Of a stretch of 19,474 bases of DNA, positions 1 through 6,651 are shown piece by piece. A model generated the notes under the pieces. That model ran no database searches, was not told the origin of the DNA, and saw only the letters and a list, made by a program, of their open reading frames with translations. Made by a program: the position numbers and the translations under genes. The stretch is from Lachnospiraceae bacterium UBA1766. Its GTDB lineage: Bacteria; Bacillota; Clostridia; Lachnospirales; Lachnospiraceae. Within the stretch, counting starts at the first letter, position 1. Every line of letters begins with the position of its first letter. Where the stretch lies: the NCBI GenBank assembly GCA_002314715.1, contig DCGY01000010.1, positions 1-19,474 on the forward strand, read 5' to 3'.

Positions 1-913
1 ACTTGTCAGCAAGACCTGCTGCAACTATATTTTTTGCAACATAACGTGCTGCATATGCTGCACTTCTGTCAACCTTTGTACAGTCTTTTCCTGAAAAAGC
101 TCCACCGCCGTGACGAGCGTATCCGCCGTAGGTATCTACGATGATCTTACGTCCGGTCAAACCAGCATCGCCGTGAGGGCCACCGATTACGAAACGTCCG
201 GTAGGATTGATGAAGAACTTGGTATTCTCATCGATCATCTCTGCAGGAAGAATCGGATCAAATACGTATTTCTTGATATCCTCATGAATCTGCTCCTGGG
301 TTACATCCTCATCATGCTGAGTGGAGCAAACAACCGCCTCTAATCTGACAGGCTTGTCATTTTCATCGTATTCTACAGAAACCTGTGTCTTTCCATCGGG
401 TCTTAAGTAAGAAAGGGTTCCATCCTTACGTACCTTGGTAAGCTGCAATGCAAGCTTATGTGCAAGGGAGATGGGATAAGGCATAAGCTCTGGAGTCTCA
501 TTGGTCGCATAACCAAACATCATACCCTGATCGCCGGCACCTGTATCCAAATCGTCTGCAAGGGAGCCTTCCTTTGCTTCCAGGGCCTTATCAACGCCCA
601 TAGCGATATCTGCGGACTGCTTGTCCAATGCGACAAATACTGCGCAGGAATTTCCGTCCAGTCCCTTCTCGCCTGCATCATAACCGATTTCAAGAACGGT
701 CTGGCGTACGATTGCGGGAACGTCTAAGTTTGCTTTGGTGGTAATCTCACCGGTTACAAGTACAAAACCGGTACATGCTGCGGTTTCACAAGCCACACGG
801 CTCATGGGATCCTGTGCAAGGCAGGCATCCAAAATAGCGTCGGAAACGGCATCACAGACTTTGTCCGGATGGCCTTCGGTTACGGATTCGGAAGTAAATA
901 ATCTTTTCTCCAT
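1..913 (-). CDS. metK: S-adenosylmethionine synthetase, 3' end outside the window
   Basis: Methionine adenosyltransferase makes S-adenosylmethionine from methionine and ATP in the cytoplasm. The frame reads inward from ATG at 911-913 and runs off the left edge after 304 codons; the family is usually about 390-400 residues, so roughly the last quarter is missing. Visible signatures are GHPDK at residues 14-18 (ATP/methionine site), GAGDQGMMFGYA at 126-137 and the glycine-rich RHGGGAFSGKD loop at 267-277. An AGGAGA ribosome binding site at 923-928 sits about 9 bases before the start. Upstream lie a terminator and a SAM-I riboswitch on the same strand, so expression is expected to fall when SAM is plentiful. 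The visible part shows no frameshift or lost key residue. The identification is essentially certain. Confidence 0.98.
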   Translation of the reverse strand, partial: MEKRLFTSESVTEGHPDKVCDAVSDAILDACLAQDPMSRVACETAACTGFVLVTGEITTKANLDVPAIVRQTVLEIGYDAGEKGLDGNSCAVFVALDKQSADIAMGVDKALEAKEGSLADDLDTGAGDQGMMFGYATNETPELMPYPISLAHKLALQLTKVRKDGTLSYLRPDGKTQVSVEYDENDKPVRLEAVVCSTQHDEDVTQEQIHEDIKKYVFDPILPAEMIDENTKFFINPTGRFVIGGPHGDAGLTGRKIIVDTYGGYARHGGGAFSGKDCTKVDRSAAYAARYVAKNIVAAGLADK

Positions 914-963
914 TTGTTTTTCTCTCCTATATTGTTGCAATTGTTAATAAGTTACATAAACAT

Positions 964-996
964 TAAAAAGGTCCGCTCGTTCAAACAAGCGGACCT
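964..996 (-). terminator. Riboswitch-controlled intrinsic terminator of metK leader
   Basis: On the minus strand an 11-13 bp GC-rich stem (arms 984-996 and 969-981, one G-U pair) is followed at once by five U (964-968). It lies between the SAM-I aptamer and the metK ribosome binding site, the expected place for the SAM-dependent transcription terminator. Sequence at 1023-1031 just before and inside the 3' strand of aptamer helix P1 can pair with 980-988 in the loop and inner stem, a possible antiterminator. Confidence 0.9.
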
Positions 997-1016
997 GAAT
1001 ACCAAATATTCCAATC

Positions 1017-1115
1017 CTCTTATTGTTCGAAATACTCGCTCAGGTAGGCACCTTCCGTTCTCGGGGTTGCCGTGGCTTCGTCGGTCCTATGTACCTCCAC
1101 CACTCTGAATAAGAG
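1017..1115 (-). promoter_or_regulatory. SAM-I (S-box) riboswitch aptamer
   Basis: Read on the minus strand, the 99-nt element opens with CTCTTATTC, then AGAGTGGTGGAGG, GACGAAGCCACGGCAACC and GGAAGGTGCC, and closes with AATAAGAG, which pairs with the opening bases to form an 8-bp P1 helix. These are the conserved blocks of the S-box family in the right order and spacing. In this family SAM binding stabilises P1 and allows the downstream terminator to form. A terminator and metK follow directly, which fits the regulon. The class is read from motif recognition; no covariance model was run. Confidence 0.96.
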
Positions 1116-1142
1116 AAAGACGTATAAAATTGTTACAATGCT

Positions 1143-1171
1143 ACACTACTAGAGTCGGTCTCATTTGTCAA
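1143..1171 (-). promoter_or_regulatory. Possible promoter of the metK leader
   Basis: On the minus strand a perfect TTGACA (1166-1171) is followed after 17 bases by TAGTGT (1143-1148), a poor -10 match (3 of 6). Transcription would start near 1136, about 20 bases before the aptamer. The -35 box overlaps the murA stop codon, so metK would have its own promoter rather than rely on murA read-through. The weak -10 keeps confidence low. Confidence 0.38.
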
Positions 1172-2460
1172 CCGATTTTTAACTTAAATTTCTGTAAATC
1201 CCTTTCGCTCTCAATCAGTTCAATCTGTGCGCCCAGGCTCTGAAGCTTCTGGGGGAAATCCTCATATCCGCGCTCGATATAGTGGATATCCTCTATCACG
1301 CTGTAGCCTTCTGCTGACAATGCGCCAAGCACCAGCGCTGCGCCGGCACGAAGATCGGGAGCCGAAATGGTTGCTCCGGTATACTTCTCTACACCATCGA
1401 TAATGGCGGTAGTGCCTTCTACCTTAATATTGGCACCCATACGAATCAACTCATCTACATATTTGAAACGATTTTCAAAAATCGTATCGGTTACAATACT
1501 GGTACCCTGGGACAAACCGAGTGCCACCGCAATCTGGGGTTGCATATCTGTGGGGAAACCGGGGTAAGGAAGGGTCTTTACATGAGTGGTTTTCAAACGC
1601 TTGGTAGCCACCACGCGCATCCAGTCGTCTGCCTCTTCTACCTCGCAACCGATTTCAATCAGCTTGGCTACAATAGACTCCAAATGCTTCGGGATGACAT
1701 TCTTTACCACAATGTCGCCCTTGGTCACTGCTGCGGCAAACATAAAGGTTCCTGCTTCAATCTGATCCGGAATAACGGTGTACTCCGTACCGTGCAACTT
1801 CTCTACACCCTTGATACGGATAACATCGGTACCGGCGCCCTTAATGTTAGCACCCATACTGTTTAAGAAGTTTGCAAGATCTACTACATGAGGCTCCTTG
1901 GCCGCATTCTCAATAATGGTAGTACCTTCTGCCAGAGTAGCAGCCATCATAACATTGATGGTAGCACCTACACTGACACAGTCCATATAAATATGACTTC
2001 CGACCAATTTCTCAGCCTTCGTCTTAATCAAACCATACTCAATGATAACTTCTGCGCCAAGAGCACGAAAGCCCTTGATATGCTGATCAATCGCACGACA
2101 ACCAATGTCGCATCCACCGGGAAGTGCCACCTCAGCATGCTTGTATTTGCCCAGCATCGCACCAATCAAATAGTAAGATGCTCTGATTTTTTTGATATTG
2201 TCGTCCTCAACTACCAGGCTGTTAATATTGCCGGCATTTAAGGTTACACTGTGACGACCGGTTCTCTTCTGCATCACACCGATGTTTGCCATTGCTTTCA
2301 GCAAAACATTGGTATCGCGAACGTCCGGCATATTATCTATATATACGGTTTCGTCTGTCATTACAGACGCAGCAAGAATAGGAAGTGCAGCATTCTTTGC
2401 ACCCCCTATTTCTACTTCACCTACCAAAGGATTTCCACCTTTAATTGCATATTGATCCAT
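1168..2460 (-). CDS. murA: UDP-N-acetylglucosamine 1-carboxyvinyltransferase
   Basis: This enzyme carries out the first committed step of peptidoglycan synthesis in the cytoplasm, transferring enolpyruvate from PEP to UDP-GlcNAc. It is 430 residues long, close to the family norm of about 420-430. It has K22-N23 in the GAKNAALP motif, the active-site loop PGGCDIGCR with catalytic Cys at 117 (the fosfomycin target) and Arg at 122, and the FPTDMQPQ segment holding the catalytic Asp. The residue after Arg122 is Ala123, where E. coli MurA has Pro121. A GAGG ribosome binding site lies about 9 bases before the ATG. A promoter is present upstream (2509-2537). Clostridia often carry two MurA paralogs; which one this is cannot be told from the window. 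Confidence 0.96.
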   Translation of the reverse strand: MDQYAIKGGNPLVGEVEIGGAKNAALPILAASVMTDETVYIDNMPDVRDTNVLLKAMANIGVMQKRTGRHSVTLNAGNINSLVVEDDNIKKIRASYYLIGAMLGKYKHAEVALPGGCDIGCRAIDQHIKGFRALGAEVIIEYGLIKTKAEKLVGSHIYMDCVSVGATINVMMAATLAEGTTIIENAAKEPHVVDLANFLNSMGANIKGAGTDVIRIKGVEKLHGTEYTVIPDQIEAGTFMFAAAVTKGDIVVKNVIPKHLESIVAKLIEIGCEVEEADDWMRVVATKRLKTTHVKTLPYPGFPTDMQPQIAVALGLSQGTSIVTDTIFENRFKYVDELIRMGANIKVEGTTAIIDGVEKYTGATISAPDLRAGAALVLGALSAEGYSVIEDIHYIERGYEDFPQKLQSLGAQIELIESERDLQKFKLKIG

Positions 2461-2496
2461 GAATAACTACCTCATTTTAACCAGTTAAAGATACTG

Positions 2497-2545
2497 ATAT
2501 CTAGTTTGAGCATAACACACTTTTTTCCCTTTGTAAACTAGATAT
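2497..2545. repeat. Perfect 11-bp inverted repeat around the murA promoter
   Basis: ATATCTAGTTT at 2497-2507 and AAACTAGATAT at 2535-2545 are exact inverse copies separated by 27 bases. One arm overlaps the murA -35 box and the other lies around the expected transcription start. A related palindrome, TATCTAGATA, occurs just beyond, across the end of the M23 gene (about 2555-2566). No U-run follows either arm on either strand, so this is not a standard terminator. An operator is the natural alternative. Confidence 0.6.
2509..2537 (-). promoter_or_regulatory. murA promoter
   Basis: On the minus strand TTTACA (2532-2537, 5 of 6) is followed after exactly 17 bases by TATGCT (2509-2514, 4 of 6). 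The expected start is near 2502, leaving a leader of about 40 bases before the murA ATG. It lies in the 90-base gap between the M23 gene and murA and is flanked by an inverted repeat. Confidence 0.65.
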
Positions 2546-2550
2546 ATGCA

Positions 2551-4134
2551 CTACTTATCTAGATATAGTAGTGGATTCACTCCCACACCGTCTATCAGCA
2601 TCTCAAAATGCAGGTGAGGTCCGGTTACTCGTCCGGTACTTCCGCTCAGTGCAATCTTAGCTCCCTGTTTTACATAATCACCGGTTTTTACCAGAATTTT
2701 ACTAAGATGTGCATATCTGGTCTGCTTACCGTCTTCATGATCAATGAAGATTACGTATCCGTAGCTTCCCAACCATCCGGCTCTGGTTACCTTACCACCG
2801 CTGGAGGCAAATACCGCCGTACCGGTAGGTACATACCAGTCAATTGCTCTGTGGTTTGTGGTAGCACCTGCCACAGGTGCCTTTCTGGAACCGTATCCGG
2901 AGGTGATTCGTCCACCGGTTATGGGCTTGATATAGGTAGGAGGAATCTTGGTTCCCCGCTCAATAATCTTCGGTACTGCTTCTTTTACGATCTCTTCTTT
3001 CAGAATTTCCTTCTGAGTCATCTTGCCGTTTAGGTAGCTTTCCTGGGCTACTACACGACGAAATCCCGATGAAGGCTGCTGTCTGATTTCTGATTTCGTG
3101 GTATACCATTCATCATTGTCGATATAAATGACATCTGCGTCATAATATTCTTCGTAATAGTTATTTTCAACCCATTCTACCGAAAGCTCCGGCTCCGGAA
3201 CGGTAATCACCAATTCGTTTCCGATGTGAATGGTAACATTAATATTGGGAAGAAGCTCGCTGTTCAACTCCATGATTCTCTCAATGGGAAGGTTTACCTT
3301 CTCGGAAATACGGGTCAGGGTATCTCCGGCCACTACTTCATAGATTCCGGGAACCTCCTGTTCCTTGATTACCTCTTCGGTAGCAATCCCCACAGGGGTC
3401 AGCTGGCCGGCGGGAAGATATGCCTCCACCACCTCTACCTTTTCGGCAAAATTCATTTCCAAAATACCGTACTCATAATCGGAGAAATCAAGTTCTGTCT
3501 TCTCTTCCGTTATTTCACCTACACCGCTCAGAACATCCTCTACACCGGCAGAAGTATTATCATCCTTATCTGCCTCAGGCTGTTTCTCTTCCTTGTAAAT
3601 GGAAGGAGTCAGCAAGGAGAACTCTCTGTTATTGTCCTTCACCATGGAAACATGGAACTTATCCTGGTCATCATACTGATTAATGGCCGCCTGAAGCAAT
3701 GCATTCACATCATCCAGGCTGGATAAATTAACCATATACTCGTTTACCTTTAAGGTATAGGAGCGTTTCAAGGTCTGCTGAATGTTATCCCAAAGAACAC
3801 TTTCCATATTCTTTTGGACTGCTTCCTCGCCGTCTACCAGACCCCAGGTCACCGCCTCACCGGATACCCCCAGTTCTGTCTCCAGGAAGGTATACCCCTC
3901 TCTGGTGGCCGCCACATTTTTTCGGGCATTAATGAGAAGCTCCTCTGCCTTTAGGGCATCGGAAATACTTCCTACCTCTACACCGTTTAATGTCACATAG
4001 AAGAAGTTCACTCCGGTTTCTTCATAAGGCACATAGCCCCTGACAAAAAGCAGACAGAAAAACAAAGTGAGAATGGTATATTTAATATATGTAAAATCGA
4101 TACTCTTATGTTTTCCTTTTTTTGTTTTCTTCAT
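2551..4134 (-). CDS. Membrane-anchored LysM-G5-M23 peptidoglycan hydrolase
   Basis: A probable zinc metallopeptidase of 527 residues acting on peptidoglycan cross-links outside the membrane. A basic N-terminus is followed by one transmembrane segment (about 17-33) with no clear cleavage site, so it is likely a membrane anchor. Residues 40-260 are an extracellular region of unknown fold. Next come a LysM repeat (about 263-311, IYEVVAGDTLTRISEKVNL), a G5-like domain (about 317-397) and an M23 peptidase domain (about 405-520). The zinc ligands appear intact: H428 and D432 (NHRAIDW), and H507-x-H509 (HLHFE), with H476 also conserved, so it should be active. It begins 18 bases after the flavoprotein gene with a weak AAGAG ribosome binding site and is probably in the same operon. 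No terminator follows; the murA promoter begins within 20 bases of the stop codon. Confidence 0.92.
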   Translation of the reverse strand: MKKTKKGKHKSIDFTYIKYTILTLFFCLLFVRGYVPYEETGVNFFYVTLNGVEVGSISDALKAEELLINARKNVAATREGYTFLETELGVSGEAVTWGLVDGEEAVQKNMESVLWDNIQQTLKRSYTLKVNEYMVNLSSLDDVNALLQAAINQYDDQDKFHVSMVKDNNREFSLLTPSIYKEEKQPEADKDDNTSAGVEDVLSGVGEITEEKTELDFSDYEYGILEMNFAEKVEVVEAYLPAGQLTPVGIATEEVIKEQEVPGIYEVVAGDTLTRISEKVNLPIERIMELNSELLPNINVTIHIGNELVITVPEPELSVEWVENNYYEEYYDADVIYIDNDEWYTTKSEIRQQPSSGFRRVVAQESYLNGKMTQKEILKEEIVKEAVPKIIERGTKIPPTYIKPITGGRITSGYGSRKAPVAGATTNHRAIDWYVPTGTAVFASSGGKVTRAGWLGSYGYVIFIDHEDGKQTRYAHLSKILVKTGDYVKQGAKIALSGSTGRVTGPHLHFEMLIDGVGVNPLLYLDK

Positions 4135-4152
4135 GTATTTAAACTCTTCGTT

Positions 4153-4725
4153 TTATTTCTTACGCACACTGTAGCCAAAAGTTCCCAGTTGCTCTCCGCA
4201 TCCCAGATATGCTCCGTGGGAATAGATAATGGGTTCTGCCTGTTCCAAATGGAAGCGGTGCTTTTCGTCCATATAGCGCTCATCCGCATGCACTGCAACC
4301 ACCTTCGCCAGAAACATGTCGTGGGTTCCCAGGGGTTTTACCTCCGTCACCTGACACTCCAGACTGATGGGGCTCTCCCCAATCAGGGGGGCTTTTACAA
4401 TTGAAGCGGGCATTGCAGTCAAGCCCATCTCCTGAAACTTATCCACGTCCCGTCCGCTTTTCACACCGCAGTAATCGGTGGCAAAGCATAATTCCTTGGT
4501 GGTAAGATTAATTACAAATTCTCCGGTATCCTTCAAAATATCATAGGAATATCTTTCGGGACGTACCGAAATAGAAACCATAGGCGGGTCACTGCAAACA
4601 GTACCCACCCATGCCAATGTAATAATATTCGGTTTTCCGTTGCGATCTGCCACCGTTACCATAACCACCGGCAAGGGGTACAGCATATTTCCCGGCTTCC
4701 AGATCTCTTTCTTAAATTCTGCCAT
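4153..4725 (-). CDS. Flavin reductase-like FMN-binding split-barrel protein
   Basis: A 190-residue soluble protein resembling the flavoredoxin/flavin-reductase family (FMN-binding split barrel). The typical opening KPGNMLYPLPVVMVTVAD, the run NIITLAWVGTVCSDPPMVSI (about residues 34-53) with the flavin-contacting TLAWVG segment, and the central GEFVINL motif are all present, and the length fits. Such proteins bind FMN and usually act in electron transfer or flavin reduction; the substrate here is unknown. The ribosome binding site AGGAG lies 5 bases before the ATG. It sits between the coiled-coil gene (56 bases upstream) and the M23 peptidase gene (18 bases downstream), all on one strand, and nothing in this context explains its job. 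Confidence 0.88.
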   Translation of the reverse strand: MAEFKKEIWKPGNMLYPLPVVMVTVADRNGKPNIITLAWVGTVCSDPPMVSISVRPERYSYDILKDTGEFVINLTTKELCFATDYCGVKSGRDVDKFQEMGLTAMPASIVKAPLIGESPISLECQVTEVKPLGTHDMFLAKVVAVHADERYMDEKHRFHLEQAEPIIYSHGAYLGCGEQLGTFGYSVRKK

Positions 4726-4781
4726 GTAAACTCCTAAAGAATCCCGTTTTCAAGCCCTTCTGCTGTTTGGGCAACCGGAGC

Positions 4782-5375
4782 TTAGATAAACATTCCGATA
4801 ATCTGTACGGCAAGTCCACCGATTGCGGCTACCATAGCTACCAGGCTGAAAATAACTGCCTTCTTCACTTCTGCCTTAATGGGACGAACTTCTTCTGACT
4901 GGGTTACAATCTGCTTATTGGATTCCTCCACTACAACAGCCTGTACATTTCGGTAAACCTTTACGCACTCCTTGTGAAGATTGTCCTTATTGATTTGAAC
5001 ATTTTCCTGGAATTTCTCATCAAGGCTTTCGGGAATGCTAACCAACTGCTCCTGAATGCGTTCGCTGACTCTGTCACCGATACCGGTGGTAAGCTTCTCA
5101 TCCAAAATTGCGGGAAGGTCACCAAGTTTCACATCCATTGATCTTCTTAAGCGATCGATTTCCTCTTCTACCTCTGCCAGGTTGTTGGATTCCTTAATGA
5201 TAGCCAGCTTGCTTTCCATTAACTGGGACAGTGCCTTTACCTGCTCTACACAATCCTCGTAATCCTTTACCTGCTCCTTTAATTCGTCCATCTGAACTGC
5301 CTCTGCAGCCAGATTTCCGCGAATAATCTCCTGTGCGGTTAATTTCTGTGCCAATTTGTCCATAAATGTATCCAT
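4782..5375 (-). CDS. Tail-anchored coiled-coil protein of unknown function
   Basis: I do not recognise this 197-residue protein. Residues 1-165 are highly charged, rich in Glu, Gln, Lys and Leu, and read as mainly helical with coiled-coil stretches (about 25-80 and 105-150). The last 25 residues form a hydrophobic segment (about 173-195) ending at the C-terminus, so it is probably tail-anchored with the coiled coil in the cytoplasm. The start at 5375 is chosen because GGAGG (5382-5386) lies 6 bases before it; an in-frame ATG ten codons further upstream has no ribosome binding site. A strong σA-type promoter lies at 5445-5473. It is the first gene of a probable operon with the flavoprotein and the M23 hydrolase. 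The architecture could suit a scaffold or a membrane-tethered partner, but that is a guess. Confidence 0.85.
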   Translation of the reverse strand: MDTFMDKLAQKLTAQEIIRGNLAAEAVQMDELKEQVKDYEDCVEQVKALSQLMESKLAIIKESNNLAEVEEEIDRLRRSMDVKLGDLPAILDEKLTTGIGDRVSERIQEQLVSIPESLDEKFQENVQINKDNLHKECVKVYRNVQAVVVEESNKQIVTQSEEVRPIKAEVKKAVIFSLVAMVAAIGGLAVQIIGMFI

Positions 5376-5444
5376 AATCTGCCTCCAAATGATTTCTGTT
5401 TCCATTGCATTTTCGGGGTTTCATTTTTTACAATAGTTAGTGAC

Positions 5445-5473
5445 ATTCTAACATCAATTTTCTGTCGTGACAA
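5445..5473 (-). promoter_or_regulatory. σA-type promoter of the coiled-coil/flavoprotein/M23 operon
   Basis: On the minus strand TTGTCA (5468-5473, 5 of 6) and TAGAAT (5445-5450, 5 of 6) are separated by 17 bases. Transcription should start near 5438, giving a leader of about 60 bases before the ATG at 5375. Confidence 0.75.
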
Positions 5474-5617
5474 GCAATCAAAAAAGATTTCCGATTCCGC
5501 GCCTTCCAAATTTTGGATTTCTTTGTGCATTTTGTACATTTTCTTTGGCATTTCGAATTTTCTTTGTTGATATTCACTATGTCTTTACAAGTTGTTCATA
5601 ATTTGTTCACAATTGTA

Positions 5618-5626
5618 TGTTATCAT
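5618..5626 (+). promoter_or_regulatory. Possible extended -10 promoter of a small RNA
   Basis: TG-T-TATCAT is an extended -10 element (5 of 6 in the hexamer) with no good -35 box at the usual distance. It lies about 95 bases before a plus-strand terminator with no gene between. The area is AT-rich, so chance matches are likely. Confidence 0.3.
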
Positions 5627-5632
5627 AAATTC

Positions 5633-5730
5633 ATGTTAGAAATTTAATTCGTTTACTTAGTTGATTTTTTTCATAATAGCCCAGGCGTCGAAAGATGTCT
5701 GGGCACTCCTCATTTTTAGGGGTTCTTTTT
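5633..5730 (+). ncRNA. Candidate small RNA convergent with the alarmone synthetase gene
   Basis: The gap 5376-5728 has no believable protein gene, but its right end carries two adjacent hairpins that fold properly only as plus-strand RNA. Hairpin 1 (5679-5704) has an 11-bp stem closed by a C(GAAA)G tetraloop and includes two G-U pairs, which would be A-C mismatches on the other strand. Hairpin 2 (5705-5723) is followed by a U-run to 5730. The 5' end is guessed from a possible extended -10 at 5618-5626, giving an RNA of about 98 nt with an AU-rich 5' half. Its last bases overlap the stop codon of the minus-strand alarmone synthetase gene. I match it to no known RNA family. It could instead be only a terminator cluster that blocks transcription towards that gene. 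Confidence 0.4.
5705..5730 (+). terminator. Plus-strand intrinsic terminator
   Basis: ACTCCT (5705-5710) pairs with AGGGGT (5718-5723) across a 7-base loop, with one U-G pair, followed by TCTTTTT. On the minus strand the stem would contain a C-A mismatch and no U-run follows, so it works in the plus direction, where there is no annotated upstream gene. It presumably ends the candidate small RNA. Confidence 0.55.
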
Positions 5731-6367
5731 AATCCTTCTGACTGATGGATAAAATCTGATCGTTCAAAGAAAGCATTCTCGCATCCAAATCCGCTACCAG
5801 CTTTGCACATTCCACCAATTCATTCTTAATATGCTCGGGCGCATCTCCTTCAAACTTATAGTGAATTTTGTGCTCCAGACTTGCCCAGAAATCCATGGCT
5901 ACCGTACGAATTTGAATCTCCACCTTGGTATCCACGATACGGTCCGAAAGATAAACCGGTACGGTTACTATCATATGATAGCTCTTGTAGCCGCTGGCCT
6001 TTGGATAGGTAATATAATCCTTTACGGTCAGTACTTTAATATCCTTTTGATCACTGATCATATCCACGATACGGAAAATATCCGATGTAAACGAGCAGAT
6101 GATACGAATACCCGCAATATCGTTTACGTATTGAATCATATTCTCAATCGTAGATTCGTAACCGCCGCGACGAAGCTTTTTTACAATGCTTTCCGGGGTT
6201 TTAATACGTGCTTTAATATGTTCGATCGGATTGTAGCGATGCACATGCTGAAATTCATCATTCAAAATTTCCATCTTGGTCTGAACCTGCTTCAGCGCGG
6301 CATTGTAAACCAGCTGTACTTCATTCCAGCTGTCGATCCCGTCTCCCATTCGATTATCTAAATCCAT
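5729..6367 (-). CDS. Small alarmone synthetase, RelQ/YjbM-like (p)ppGpp synthetase
   Basis: A synthetase-only (p)ppGpp enzyme: it transfers pyrophosphate from ATP to GDP or GTP and so adjusts growth and stress responses. It has the RelA/SpoT nucleotidyltransferase core but no HD hydrolase, TGS or ACT domain. Motifs include the DIAGIRI strand, the SGYKSYH substrate-binding loop, VEIQIRT with the catalytic Glu, and FWASLEHKIHYK; the order and spacing match B. subtilis YjbM. The start at 6367 gives 212 residues, almost the YjbM length, behind AAAAGGAG at a longish 12-base spacing. An upstream in-frame ATG at 6433 (234 residues) has a GGAG only 4 bases away, and its extra codons (ATA, GGG, several TTA) look less coding. 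No terminator follows; its stop codon touches the end of the candidate plus-strand RNA. Confidence 0.92.
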   Translation of the reverse strand: MDLDNRMGDGIDSWNEVQLVYNAALKQVQTKMEILNDEFQHVHRYNPIEHIKARIKTPESIVKKLRRGGYESTIENMIQYVNDIAGIRIICSFTSDIFRIVDMISDQKDIKVLTVKDYITYPKASGYKSYHMIVTVPVYLSDRIVDTKVEIQIRTVAMDFWASLEHKIHYKFEGDAPEHIKNELVECAKLVADLDARMLSLNDQILSISQKD

Positions 6368-6515
6368 TTTGTAACATAACTCCTTTTCCAATAACCCTAA
6401 CTCCGACCATAAGTCAATTATATTGTACCACATAGCACTCCAAAAATGTAGAATTTCCGCTGTTTTTTCATGATTTTTTCATAATATTTTTTCAGACTAC
6501 AACACCTTGTATCAT

Positions 6516-6554
6516 AAAAAAAGCAACATCAATATATATGCGTCAAATGTTGCC
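6516..6554 (-). terminator. Terminator-like hairpin upstream of the alarmone synthetase
   Basis: On the minus strand GCAACAT (6547-6553) and ATGTTGC (6523-6529) form a 7-8 bp stem followed directly by seven U (6516-6522). It is oriented towards the alarmone synthetase gene. No minus-strand gene is seen upstream of it for over 2 kb, so it is either a leader attenuator or a block on antisense transcription from the esterase region. The 17-base loop is long for a terminator. The rest of the gap 6434-6651 shows only the esterase promoter. Confidence 0.5.
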
Positions 6555-6581
6555 ATTATTCCGAATGAGGAGCTCTTTTTC

Positions 6582-6610
6582 TTGCATTTTAAAATTTTTT
6601 TGCGTATGAT
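6582..6610 (+). promoter_or_regulatory. Promoter of the esterase operon
   Basis: TTGCAT (6582-6587) and TATGAT (6605-6610, 5 of 6) are separated by 17 bases, with an A/T-rich spacer. The start would be near 6617, about 35 bases before the lipoprotein ATG. Confidence 0.55.
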
Positions 6611-6651
6611 TAGCTTGTTTGTGAATAAAGAATTCCCGAAAGGAAAATATT

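Noticed and set aside
110..900. Several plus-strand open frames across metK
   Set aside because: They are antisense shadows of metK, with no ribosome binding sites and no family features.
2555..2566. TATCTAGATA palindrome as a terminator of the M23 gene
   Set aside because: It lies within the coding end of the gene and has no loop or U-run; it is only mentioned as a relative of the inverted repeat beside it.
4751..4774. GCCC/GGGC hairpin between the coiled-coil and flavoprotein genes
   Set aside because: The stem is only 4-5 bp, with a long loop and no U-run, so it is too weak to be called a terminator.
5339..5551. Minus-strand open frame of about 70 codons upstream of the coiled-coil gene
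   Set aside because: It has no ribosome binding site, spans a clear promoter and its 5' leader, and overlaps the real gene in another frame.
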